DNA of 20,758 nucleotides. It comes from an uncultured Ruminococcus sp. (lineage in GTDB: Bacteria; Bacillota; Clostridia; Oscillospirales; CAG-272). The notes beneath the pieces were generated by a model. It saw only the letters and a program-made list of their open reading frames with translations. It made no database searches and was not told where the DNA came from. Positions 7,595-14,496 of the stretch are shown piece by piece. Both the position numbers and the translations under genes were made by a program. Location of the stretch: NCBI GenBank assembly GCA_902765885.1, contig CACXBN010000272.1, positions 1-20,758 on the forward strand. The letters are read 5' to 3'. How positions within the stretch are numbered: the stretch's first letter is position 1; each line of letters starts with the position of its first letter.

Positions 7595-8512
7595 ATGAAT
7601 ATAGTCATAAAAGACAATTATGAAGGCATGATGATCCGGGAAGTCTTGAAAAAAGAGCTCGGATTCTCCGTCAATTACATAAAAAAACTGAAATTTTCCC
7701 CCGATGGAATAAAGGTCAACGGAAACTGGGTCACCGTACGGTACGTGCTCAGGCCGGGTGACGTGCTGCAGCTGAAAACGGAAGACGAAAAGGAAGACGT
7801 AAGCCCATACATCATACCCGTGAAGCTTGACATAGACATCATCTATGAAGACGAATATTTCACGGCCGTGAACAAGCCATCGGATATGCCGTCCCATCCG
7901 TCGCTGGGTCACAAGCTTGATACGGTCGCAAACGCACTCGCATACCGTTACATCGACAAGCCTTATGTGTTCCGACCGGTGAACAGGCTTGACCGCGACA
8001 CAAGCGGCTGCATGCTGACCGCAAACACAAGAGATTCTTCCTATAAGATGTACAGGCTGATGACGGAAGGAAAGATCCGCAAAACGTATCTGGCAGTGAC
8101 CGACGGAGTTCCCGAAAACGATTCCGGCATCATGAAATCATACATGAGACGACGGGAGGAAAGCATTATCGAACGCGAGGAATGCGATCCTGACGCGCCT
8201 GATGCGAAGATAGCGATAACGGAATACACTCTTCTCTCTTCAAACGGAAAGCAGTCTCTGATGTCGCTCTCGCCGGTTACCGGCCGGACACATCAGATAA
8301 GGGTGCAGCTGAAAGGGATAGGCTGCCCCGTTTTCGGAGACAGTCTTTACGGAAACGCCTCAGAGCTGATCTCAAGACATGCACTTCATTCATACAGGAC
8401 ATCACTTCCGCACCCGTACACCGGGGAAGGCCTCACACTGACGGCACCTCTTCCCGATGACATGAAAGCCGTTATTAAAAAACTCAGTCTCTCTGCAGAG
8501 GATTATTTATGA
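7595..8512 (+). CDS. RluA-family 23S rRNA/tRNA pseudouridine synthase
   Basis: The 305-aa enzyme converts a uridine in structured RNA, usually 23S rRNA or tRNA, to pseudouridine. An N-terminal S4-like RNA-binding region (about 12-60; MIREVLKKELGFS, IKVNGNWV, LRPGD) precedes the catalytic domain. That domain opens with IIYEDEYFTAVNKPSDMPSHPS, then carries NRLDRDTSG at 130-138, whose Asp133 is the expected catalytic residue. Later come GKIRKTYLAVTDG, VTGRTHQIRVQLKGIGCPVFGDSLYG and a C-terminal TLTAPLP. The residue before RLD is Asn where E. coli members have His, a common variant. The ribosome site is weak. Its stop codon overlaps the next ATG by 4 nt (ATGA), indicating translational coupling. 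RluA, RluC and RluD types cannot be separated by eye. Confidence 0.92.
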   Translation: MNIVIKDNYEGMMIREVLKKELGFSVNYIKKLKFSPDGIKVNGNWVTVRYVLRPGDVLQLKTEDEKEDVSPYIIPVKLDIDIIYEDEYFTAVNKPSDMPSHPSLGHKLDTVANALAYRYIDKPYVFRPVNRLDRDTSGCMLTANTRDSSYKMYRLMTEGKIRKTYLAVTDGVPENDSGIMKSYMRRREESIIEREECDPDAPDAKIAITEYTLLSSNGKQSLMSLSPVTGRTHQIRVQLKGIGCPVFGDSLYGNASELISRHALHSYRTSLPHPYTGEGLTLTAPLPDDMKAVIKKLSLSAEDYL

Positions 8513-9657
8513 ACACAGAAAAAAGCGAAAGCACATACGAATATGAAGAAACCGGAGAAAAACCCGGTAAAAAAAGCAAAAAAGGCAACATTGTTTTCTT
8601 CATCGTGGTCGGCGTCATATTTCTTATCACGCTTGCCGTCAATATCATATACACAAACAGTGTCGCATTTGCCGATTTTTTCAATGAACGCATTTCATCG
8701 GGAGTAAGAGCGGCGTTTGCGACAGTTACCGCCTGTTTCCCGTTCTCCCTCGCCGAGTTTCTGGCACTCACCAGCATTTTATGGGTGATTCTTCTTATTC
8801 GCCATATCCATATAATACACAAAGATGACCCGAAATCGGAATTTATCGGCATCTTCAAAGCGCTGATAGTAGTCCTGCTCACCGGATACACCGTGTTTGT
8901 CTGGATGTTCGGAGCCGGATACAAAACTTCAACTCTCGACAGGAAAATGAACATAGAAAAAAAGCCTGTTTCCGAAGAAGAACTTTATGAAACCGTCATG
9001 CTGATGGTGGATAGGCTCAACGCACTGAATTCCTCCGTGACATACATGCCTGACGGAAGCTCAGTCAGACCTTTTTCACATGACGAGTGTGTCAGACTGT
9101 GCCATGCTTCATACGGGAAACTTATGAAGGAATACGATTTTATCGGCAAAGTCGCGGCTCCCGTAAAACAGCTCGTTGTCTCGGACATCATGACGTATAC
9201 GCATATATCGGGATTCTATTCATTCCTCACGGGAGAGGCGAATCTCAACACGAATTACCCGTATTACATCAACGTTTACACCACGGCCCACGAAATGGCC
9301 CACCAGAGAGGTATCGCAAGAGAAGACGAGGCGAATTTCATAGCATACCTCGTGTGCATACATTCAGATGATCCGTACATGCAGTATTCGGGATATCTGA
9401 ATATGTACGAATATCTGTCCTCTGCTCTCTATGAAGCCTCCCCTGCTCTGTACGGAAAGGTATACTCTGCCCTCTCCGATGACGCGAAAGGCGAACTGAG
9501 GGCTTATGCGGAATTCTTTGAAAAATACAGGACAAATCCCGCATCGGACATTTCAGACACTGTCAACGATGCTTACCTGAAATCGCAGGGAACTCCCGGG
9601 GAGATCAGTTACGGAATGGTAGTCGACCTCGCTGTGGCATATCATAAGGAAAGATAA
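8509..9657 (+). CDS. DUF3810-family membrane protein with HExxH metal site
   Basis: The 382-aa protein has a charged N-terminal tail (1-26) and three predicted membrane segments (about 27-48, 80-100 and 113-135). A large domain on the far side carries HEMAHQRG at about 261-268, followed by EDEANFIAYL near 272-281. That pair, HExxH plus a downstream acidic EDEAN block, is the signature of DUF3810 and resembles gluzincin metallopeptidases, so membrane-bound zinc peptidase activity is plausible but unproven for the family as far as I know. It starts inside the stop codon of the RluA-family gene (ATGA overlap) and is followed 5 nt later by the HAD gene, so it is the third member of the operon. 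The substrate is unknown. Confidence 0.85.
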   Translation: MNTEKSESTYEYEETGEKPGKKSKKGNIVFFIVVGVIFLITLAVNIIYTNSVAFADFFNERISSGVRAAFATVTACFPFSLAEFLALTSILWVILLIRHIHIIHKDDPKSEFIGIFKALIVVLLTGYTVFVWMFGAGYKTSTLDRKMNIEKKPVSEEELYETVMLMVDRLNALNSSVTYMPDGSSVRPFSHDECVRLCHASYGKLMKEYDFIGKVAAPVKQLVVSDIMTYTHISGFYSFLTGEANLNTNYPYYINVYTTAHEMAHQRGIAREDEANFIAYLVCIHSDDPYMQYSGYLNMYEYLSSALYEASPALYGKVYSALSDDAKGELRAYAEFFEKYRTNPASDISDTVNDAYLKSQGTPGEISYGMVVDLAVAYHKER

Positions 9658-9662
9658 ATAAA

Positions 9663-10394
9663 ATGACTGATATATCGAAAATCAAACACATCCTGTTTGA
9701 TCTCGACGGCACGCTTCTGCTCATGGATCAGGATGAATTCGTCAATGCATATTTCAAGGAACTCGTTAAAAAAGCGCTCCCTCTGGGGTTTGAGCCCGAT
9801 GAGCTCATTTCAGCCATGTGGAAAGGGACCGCTGCCATGGTAGGCAATGACGGGACACGCATGAATGATACCGCTTTCTGGGATACTTTTGCGGGGATAT
9901 TCGGAGACGCCAGCAAGGAGACGCGCCCTGTCTTCGACGAATTCTATGCAAACGAATTCAACAAAGCTTCATATATTTCCAAAAAGGATTCAAAAGTAAT
10001 AGAAACGGTCGGGGCCCTTAAAGCCACCGGCTATGACATCGTACTTGCGACGAATCCTTTCTTCCCCATGACGGCACAGATATCGCGCATAGGCTGGGCA
10101 GGGCTGAAGGAATCTGATTTCATGTACATATCGTCTTATGAAAATTCCTCATTTTGCAAGCCGAATCCCGGATATTATCTTGAAATATGCGAAAAACTGA
10201 GATTTGACCCGCGCGAATGCATGATGGTTGGAAATGACGCCGAAGAAGACATCGCGGCAGAAAAAACCGGAATGGATGTTTTTCTCATAACAAGAAATCT
10301 CATAAACAAAAAGAATATCGACATAAACAGATACAGGCATGGCAATTTTGATGATCTTTTAAAACTGTTTTTAAAGGAGAGAGCGAATGGCTAA
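9663..10394 (+). CDS. HAD-superfamily hydrolase (probable small-molecule phosphatase)
   Basis: The 243-aa protein has the four HAD motifs. Motif I is FDLDGTLL, with the Asp nucleophile at 13 and the acid/base Asp at 15. Motif II is Thr130 in VLATNP. Motif III is Lys166 in FCKPNPGYY. Motif IV is MVGNDAEEDI (about 188-197), with metal-binding Asp192 and Asp196. A helical C1-type cap lies between motifs I and II, as in phosphoglycolate phosphatase-like enzymes, so a small phosphorylated metabolite is likely, but the substrate cannot be named. The start is 5 nt after the DUF3810 stop, with AAGGAAAG upstream. Its last 8 nt overlap the start of the exporter gene. Confidence 0.88.
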   Translation: MTDISKIKHILFDLDGTLLLMDQDEFVNAYFKELVKKALPLGFEPDELISAMWKGTAAMVGNDGTRMNDTAFWDTFAGIFGDASKETRPVFDEFYANEFNKASYISKKDSKVIETVGALKATGYDIVLATNPFFPMTAQISRIGWAGLKESDFMYISSYENSSFCKPNPGYYLEICEKLRFDPRECMMVGNDAEEDIAAEKTGMDVFLITRNLINKKNIDINRYRHGNFDDLLKLFLKERANG

Positions 10395-11700
10395 AAAACC
10401 CGCCACAGAAAAGAAAAAAATAACTGAACTCGAATGCATTCTCGACTTCTGCGCCAATCTCAGCCGTAAAATGATACTCTCGGGAGCCAATCTTGAAAGA
10501 GTGGAGCTTGCAGTCGAAAGGATATGCCATGCATATTCACTTGAAGACGTAAGCATCAGGATCCTTTCAACCTACATAGGCATCAGCGCAAAGGACAGTG
10601 ACGGTTATTACGCTTTCCGGCAGTATTCGATAAAAAATCCCGGAATACACCTCGAAAAGCTGAAAAAGCTCAACAGACTCTCCTACTCGGTTGTTGAAAA
10701 AAAGCCCAGGCCCGAAAAGCTTCAATACCTTCTGGAGGAAGCCTGGAATGTAAAGGAATATCCCGACTGGGCCATACTTCTCGCTCAGATGGTCGCCATG
10801 GTATGCCTTTGCTTCATTTTCGGCGGAAGTTACAGGGAGATCCTGCCCGTTGTCGTGACCACTGCCGTCATACACTACGTTACACTGCTGGTCTCAAAGC
10901 CGGGACTTGACAGAATAGTCAGCAATGCCATAACCATGTTTCTGGCCACCATAGTCGCTATCCTGTTCGTACGAAGCGGACTTAGCAACAACGGTCCGGT
11001 GATCATCATAACCGTATCAATGCTCGTGATTCCCGGAATACCGCTCGTCAACGCAGTGAGGAACCTTTTGTGCGGCAACGAAATGAACGGTATTCACCAG
11101 CTGGCAAAAGCCCTGATAGAAACTCTCGCTCTCGGAGCAGGAATATACATATCTCTCTGGATATTCAGAAGCCAGGGAGCACTCGATTCCGCAATAGTCG
11201 ATACCATAACCAATCCCTTTATCCTCATCGGACTGAGCTTTTTGGCATCAGTGGGATTCGGAATCGTATTCAGGATTCCTCTTCATGATCTCATTCTGGC
11301 AGGAATAGGAGGAGTCATTACCAGAGTTGCTCTCATCCTCCTGAGTTACGCTTTTCCGGACAACAGGATCCTGTACATTTCCCTTGCAGCCCTTATTGCC
11401 ACACTTTATGCAGAGCTGCTTGCCTCTATCCGCAAGGATCCTTCCACATATTTCGTATATCCGTCAATCGTTCCTCTGATTCCCGGAGATCTGTTCTACT
11501 ATTCCCTTGTCGGCATGTACATGGGCAGCCGGGAGGTATTTGAAACGAACGGTCTGAACTGCCTTCTCACACTGCTTGCAATGAGTATCGGCTTCGTTCT
11601 CAGCTATGTTATATCACATTACATCCGCAAAGCGAAACATGTGCGTCTTGTAAAGAAAACCAGTCAGGCTCAAGGCGGATCCTCTGACTCACATAGCTGA
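10387..11700 (+). CDS. ThrE-family threonine/serine exporter (fused form)
   Basis: The 437-aa integral membrane protein should export threonine, serine or related small molecules using the membrane gradient. The soluble N-terminal domain (about 15-120) begins ELECILDFCANLSRKMILSGANLERVE, as in the DUF1212/YjjP half. It continues into membrane segments containing SMLVIPGIPLVNAVRNLLCGN and EMNGIHQLAKALIETLALGAG. The second (YjjB-like) half has LIGLSFLASVGFGIVFRIP and a signature YPSIVPLIPGDLFYYSLVG near 355-375. About ten membrane segments are visible, so both halves are fused in one chain. AAAGGAGAG lies 5 nt before the ATG, which overlaps the HAD gene by 8 nt. It is the last gene of the operon; no convincing terminator follows. 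Confidence 0.9.
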   Translation: MAKKPATEKKKITELECILDFCANLSRKMILSGANLERVELAVERICHAYSLEDVSIRILSTYIGISAKDSDGYYAFRQYSIKNPGIHLEKLKKLNRLSYSVVEKKPRPEKLQYLLEEAWNVKEYPDWAILLAQMVAMVCLCFIFGGSYREILPVVVTTAVIHYVTLLVSKPGLDRIVSNAITMFLATIVAILFVRSGLSNNGPVIIITVSMLVIPGIPLVNAVRNLLCGNEMNGIHQLAKALIETLALGAGIYISLWIFRSQGALDSAIVDTITNPFILIGLSFLASVGFGIVFRIPLHDLILAGIGGVITRVALILLSYAFPDNRILYISLAALIATLYAELLASIRKDPSTYFVYPSIVPLIPGDLFYYSLVGMYMGSREVFETNGLNCLLTLLAMSIGFVLSYVISHYIRKAKHVRLVKKTSQAQGGSSDSHS

Positions 11701-11710
11701 TCACAATGAA

Positions 11711-11730
11711 TTTGTTGACTTTTTAACAAA
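11711..11730. promoter_or_regulatory. Dyad overlapping a -35 box (possible operator)
   Basis: TTTGTT (11711-11716) is repeated in inverted form as AACAAA (11725-11730) across an 8-nt spacer. The left arm and spacer contain the -35 hexamer of the next promoter. It could bind a repressor, or form a feeble terminator for the exporter gene. The arms are only 6 bp, so confidence is low. Confidence 0.25.
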
Positions 11731-11743
11731 GAAGTTTTATACT
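11715..11743 (+). promoter_or_regulatory. Sigma-A promoter of the lipid-kinase-type gene
   Basis: TTGACT (11715-11720) and TATACT (11738-11743) are separated by 17 nt. A second TATAAT occurs at 11747-11752 but is too far from this -35 to be its partner. The leader from about 11750 to the ATG at 11870 is roughly 120 nt. Confidence 0.7.
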
Positions 11744-11760
11744 CGGTATAATATGAAATA

Positions 11761-11824
11761 GCATCATTCCCCGAAGCAGATCCTGTCCGGCTCCCTTTCA
11801 GAACTGTTCAGGAATCATGATCCG
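11761..11824 (+). promoter_or_regulatory. Leader with possible RNA stem, unassigned
   Basis: GCATCATTCC near 11761-11770 can pair, with one bulge, with GGAATCATGAT near 11812-11822. An inner GATCCTG could compete for the CAGGAATC side. This looks like a folded 5' leader, but it matches no riboswitch that I recognise and may be chance. Confidence 0.25.
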
Positions 11825-11869
11825 AGGTTGGTGTATATTTCTATTTTTAAATCAAAGGAATGACATCAG

Positions 11870-12724
11870 ATGAAAACTTATGCTCTCTACAACAAGCTTG
11901 CCGGAAACGGCGAAGGAAGAAACCGAGCTGAAAAGCTGAAGGAAGTATGGAAGGACCGTGAAATCACATTCGTAAGCATGGATGAGTCCCTTGATTACGC
12001 CAGCTTCGCAAAAGAACTAAGCAAAGACGACGTAATAGTCATCTGCGGCGGAGACGGCACACTCAACAGATTCATAAACGATACAGACGGTATTAAAATA
12101 GACAATGATATAATGTGCTTTGCCACCGGAAGCGGCAACGACTTTCTCCGTGACCTCGGATGCGAGCCTGGCAGCGAACCTGTCAGGATAAACGAATACA
12201 TCGAAAATCTTCCGACAGTCACAGTAAAAGGAAAGACATACAAAGTTCTCAACGGCGTAGGCTATGGAATTGACGGTTATTGCTGCGAAGTCGGGGACCA
12301 AATCAGAAGAGATTCCCCGAATTCCACGATAAATTACGCCGGAATCGCCATAAAAGGACTGCTGTTCCATTACAAGCCAACATCGGCAAAGGTGACAGTG
12401 GACGGTAAGACATATACATACAAAAAAGTCTGGCTGGCACCGACCATGAACGGCAGATTCTACGGTGGAGGAATGATGCCGACTCCTAACCAGAAAAGAC
12501 TTTCAGATGACAAGAAAATCTCGACACTGGTGCTTTACGGTTCGGGAAAGCTCAAAACACTGATAGTATTCCCTTCTCTGTTCAAGGGAGAGCATATCAA
12601 GCACACCGAAATGACTGCAATACATGAAGGAAAGAACATCAAGGTGGAATTCGACCGCCCCGTGGCGCTTCAGATTGACGGCGAGACCATTCTGGGTGTT
12701 TCGGAATATTCGATGAAAGCATAA
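11870..12724 (+). CDS. Diacylglycerol/lipid kinase-family protein (DagK/YegS type)
   Basis: The 284-aa protein belongs to the ATP-dependent lipid kinase superfamily that phosphorylates diacylglycerol or related lipids on the cytoplasmic face of the membrane. It begins KTYALYNKLAGNGEG. The nucleotide loop ICGGDGTLNRFIN lies at about 58-70 (GGDGT at 60-64), ATGSGNDFLRDLG at about 85-97, and NGRFYGGGMMPTPNQ near 193-207. The C-terminal strand ends in ALQIDGE, as is usual. The length is close to the family norm. AAAGGA lies 10 nt before the ATG. It has its own promoter and a long leader, and is followed 64 nt later by the glycerate kinase gene. The exact lipid cannot be inferred, so no symbol is given. 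Confidence 0.88.
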   Translation: MKTYALYNKLAGNGEGRNRAEKLKEVWKDREITFVSMDESLDYASFAKELSKDDVIVICGGDGTLNRFINDTDGIKIDNDIMCFATGSGNDFLRDLGCEPGSEPVRINEYIENLPTVTVKGKTYKVLNGVGYGIDGYCCEVGDQIRRDSPNSTINYAGIAIKGLLFHYKPTSAKVTVDGKTYTYKKVWLAPTMNGRFYGGGMMPTPNQKRLSDDKKISTLVLYGSGKLKTLIVFPSLFKGEHIKHTEMTAIHEGKNIKVEFDRPVALQIDGETILGVSEYSMKA

Positions 12725-12733
12725 TAACGATAC

Positions 12734-12767
12734 AATGCCGGGCCTGTGAATACAATAATCCGGCATT
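12734..12767 (+). terminator. Hairpin between lipid kinase and glycerate kinase genes
   Basis: AATGCCGG (12734-12741) pairs perfectly with CCGGCATT (12760-12767) over an 18-nt loop and is followed by TTGATTTT. The stem is short and the T run broken, so it is probably a weak terminator that allows some read-through into the glycerate kinase gene. Confidence 0.5.
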
Positions 12768-12788
12768 TGATTTTGAAAGGATAAATAC

Positions 12789-13925
12789 ATGAAATTTGTT
12801 TTTGCCTCAGATTCCTTCAAGGGAAGTCTCAGCAGCGCCGATACGATAAGAATTCTCACAAAGGCCGCACGTGAAGTGTTTGGCGACTGCCGGACGGTCG
12901 GAGTTGAGGTTGCAGACGGCGGTGAAGGGACGGTCAGTGCCGTGACAAGGGCGACACGAGGCAGAAGAGTGGAAGCGGAAGTCCATGATCCCATCATGAG
13001 AAAAATCAGATCCTCATACGGTGTTTTCGGTGATAATGCGATAATCGAAATGGCGGAGGCATCAGGACTTACTCTTCTTAACGAACAGGAACGCAATCCT
13101 TTGATAACGACTACCTACGGTACCGGTGAGCTGATACTTGATGCGCTTGAAAGAGGAATCAGAAACATAACGATCGCCATAGGCGGATCTGCGACAAACG
13201 ACGGCGGAACGGGCTGCCTTTCGGCACTCGGCGTGAAATTCCTTGACTCGGACGGAAACGTTCTTGAGGGAAACGGCGGGAACCTAGCCAAAATATCGGC
13301 AATAGACATTTCTGGTCTCGATAAGCGGATAGAAAAATCAAATATTACCGTAATGTGCGATGTTACAAATCCGTTGTGCGGAGAAAAAGGAGCCACTTAT
13401 GTCTTCGGACCTCAGAAAGGTGCCAGTGCAGCAATGCTGGAAACGCTTGAGAGCGGCATGCAAAACTACAGGAAAGCAGTGCTCGGACTCTTCGGTATCG
13501 ACTGCAATGATATAGAAGGTTCAGGAGCCGCGGGAGGGCTCGGAGCTGCCATGAGCGTTTTCCTTGGAGGGCGGATCAGCTCCGGAATAGAAACCGTCCT
13601 TGATCTCATACACTTCGACGATATCATATCCGATGCCGACTGGATTATAACAGGCGAGGGCAGGACCGACCATCAGAGCTGCTACGGAAAAGTAATATAC
13701 GGCGTCGGCAAACACGCTCTGAAACACGGCATCCCGGTCGTTGCAGTCTGCGGCAGTTTGGGAGAAGGATATGAAAAACTGTATGAATACGGTATCACGT
13801 CATTCATAACCACCATAGACAAGCCCATGACACTCGATGAAGCAATGTCAGACGCTGAAAAGTTATATTATTCCGCGTCAGTAAGAGCTTTCAGATTTAT
13901 TAAAAGCGTCTCCCGCATTTCATGA
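12789..13925 (+). CDS. Glycerate 2-kinase (GarK/GlxK family)
   Basis: The 378-aa enzyme should transfer phosphate from ATP to D-glycerate, giving 2-phosphoglycerate for lower glycolysis. The family landmarks are SDSFKGSLSS (8-17), VADGGEGT (41-48), ITTTYGTGELI, IAIGGSATNDGGTGCLSALG, CDVTNPLCGEKGATYVFGPQKGA (split here by the active-site region), GSGAAGGLGAA and ITGEGRTDHQSCYGK. Length and order match the family throughout, with no truncation. GAAAGGA lies 7-8 nt before the ATG. No separate promoter is obvious, so it may be read from the lipid-kinase promoter through the weak hairpin at 12734-12767. A glycerate-producing route is not visible in the window. Confidence 0.92.
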   Translation: MKFVFASDSFKGSLSSADTIRILTKAAREVFGDCRTVGVEVADGGEGTVSAVTRATRGRRVEAEVHDPIMRKIRSSYGVFGDNAIIEMAEASGLTLLNEQERNPLITTTYGTGELILDALERGIRNITIAIGGSATNDGGTGCLSALGVKFLDSDGNVLEGNGGNLAKISAIDISGLDKRIEKSNITVMCDVTNPLCGEKGATYVFGPQKGASAAMLETLESGMQNYRKAVLGLFGIDCNDIEGSGAAGGLGAAMSVFLGGRISSGIETVLDLIHFDDIISDADWIITGEGRTDHQSCYGKVIYGVGKHALKHGIPVVAVCGSLGEGYEKLYEYGITSFITTIDKPMTLDEAMSDAEKLYYSASVRAFRFIKSVSRIS

Positions 13926-13982
13926 TTCGAAAACAAGTCAGCCGTTTCTGAATGTTTAAAGCCAAAAAACGGCAAAAATGAC

Positions 13983-13998
13983 AAAACAAATGTTTTTT
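13983..13998 (+). terminator. Weak AT-rich hairpin after glycerate kinase
   Basis: AAAACA-AA-TGTTTT followed by two more T residues is the only terminator-like element after the glycerate kinase gene. The two-base loop and lack of G-C pairs make it a poor candidate. The rest of 13926-14020 holds only a 7-bp GCCGTTT/AAACGGC repeat without a T run. Confidence 0.2.
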
Positions 13999-14020
13999 CT
14001 GACAATTCAGATTAATGATG

Positions 14021-14049
14021 TTGCAAAAAAATTATGATTGCTTTATAAT
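14021..14049 (+). promoter_or_regulatory. Sigma-A promoter upstream of the DUF6440 gene
   Basis: TTGCAA (14021-14026) and a perfect TATAAT (14044-14049) are 17 nt apart. Transcription should start near 14056, leaving a leader of about 115 nt before the most likely ATG at 14171. Confidence 0.75.
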
Positions 14050-14100
14050 GCTTTTGGAAGAGTATCTGTCAAAGATAAAAGGTGACAACGATTTGCTTGA

Positions 14101-14193
14101 ATGAAAACACAAGTCCGTATGTTTCTTGTTGCTGACAGAAAGATTACGGAACGAAATCAATCTGAACATAATGGAGGTGGAGGCAACGGATAA
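14101..14193 (+). CDS. Possible 30-codon leader ORF ahead of DUF6440
   Basis: An ATG at 14101 opens a 30-residue frame starting MKTQVRMFLVADRK and ending in a Gly-rich EHNGGGGNG. It overlaps the first codons of the DUF6440 gene in another reading frame. The nearest ribosome-like site, AAAGGTG, is about 16 nt upstream, which is too far for good initiation. It may be a translated leader that helps ribosomes reach the downstream start, or it may be chance. The Gly run comes from a GGAGGTGGAGG stretch that itself resembles a ribosome binding site. Confidence 0.2.
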   Translation: MKTQVRMFLVADRKITERNQSEHNGGGGNG

Positions 14194-14362
14194 CAGGTTT
14201 GAATTCATCGAAAAAAAGGGTCTTATGGAAGGAACTCGTATCATTGTTGACAAAGAAACGGGTGTCCAGTATTTGTTAGCTCACTGGACCAATATAGGTG
14301 GTCTCACAGTGTTGGTCGATAAGGATGGAAAACCTTTGCTGGACCCAAGATATGTCAAGTAA
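14171..14362 (+). CDS. DUF6440-family small protein
   Basis: This small soluble protein is about 63 aa if it starts at the ATG at 14171 (MEVEATDNRFEFIEKKG). The core GLMEGTRIIVDKETGVQYLLAH, then GGLTVLVDKDGKPLL, matches from memory the pattern of DUF6440, a short protein of Bacillota with no known function. It has no membrane segment or cysteines, and the predicted fold is beta-rich. The start is uncertain: the ATG lacks a ribosome site, and an in-frame TTG at 14126 would give 78 aa but also has none. The frame is open upstream only to a TGA at 14102-14104. It follows a good promoter (14021-14049), so it is probably transcribed alone, with a palindrome after its stop. Confidence 0.72.
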   Translation: MEVEATDNRFEFIEKKGLMEGTRIIVDKETGVQYLLAHWTNIGGLTVLVDKDGKPLLDPRYVK

Positions 14363-14369
14363 CAAGTAT

Positions 14370-14388
14370 CCGTTTATCGGATAAACGG
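14370..14388 (+). terminator. 19-bp palindrome after DUF6440 gene
   Basis: CCGTTTATC and GATAAACGG flank a single G and form a perfect 19-bp palindrome 7 nt after the DUF6440 stop. As RNA it would fold as CCGTTTA/TAAACGG with a 5-nt loop. No T run follows, so it may stabilise the 3' end, bind a dimeric protein, or be an inefficient terminator. Confidence 0.35.
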
Positions 14389-14422
14389 CATCATCCGTTG
14401 AGCTTATGCGCAATCATGCCAT

Positions 14423-14451
14423 TTGTGTCTTTTATTTATCACATTTTATCT
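14423..14451 (+). promoter_or_regulatory. Possible promoter of the zinc-ribbon gene
   Basis: TTGTGT (14423-14428) and TTATCT (14446-14451) are 17 nt apart in an AT-rich stretch 46 nt before the ATG. Both boxes are imperfect. It is the only reasonable candidate between the palindrome and the gene. Confidence 0.35.
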
Positions 14452-14496
14452 TTAACAGAGACTTAAAGGAAACAATAATTCGACAGGAGGTTAATT

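Noticed and set aside
11747..11752. TATAAT as the main -10 box of the lipid kinase gene
   Set aside because: It is 26 nt from the TTGACT -35 box and has no other -35 at the right distance; TATACT at 11738-11743 has the correct 17-nt spacing.
12503..13096. 197-codon minus-strand frame across the glycerate kinase start
   Set aside because: It covers two well-supported plus-strand genes in antisense; the open frame follows from codon bias.
13941..13973. GCCGTTT/AAACGGC hairpin as a terminator of the glycerate kinase gene
   Set aside because: The stem is followed by an A run, not a T run, on the plus strand, and by no T run on the minus strand, so it cannot be a normal rho-independent terminator.
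14048..14104. 18-codon ORF starting inside the -10 box
   Set aside because: Its ATG overlaps the TATAAT element, so it would not be present in the transcript from that promoter.
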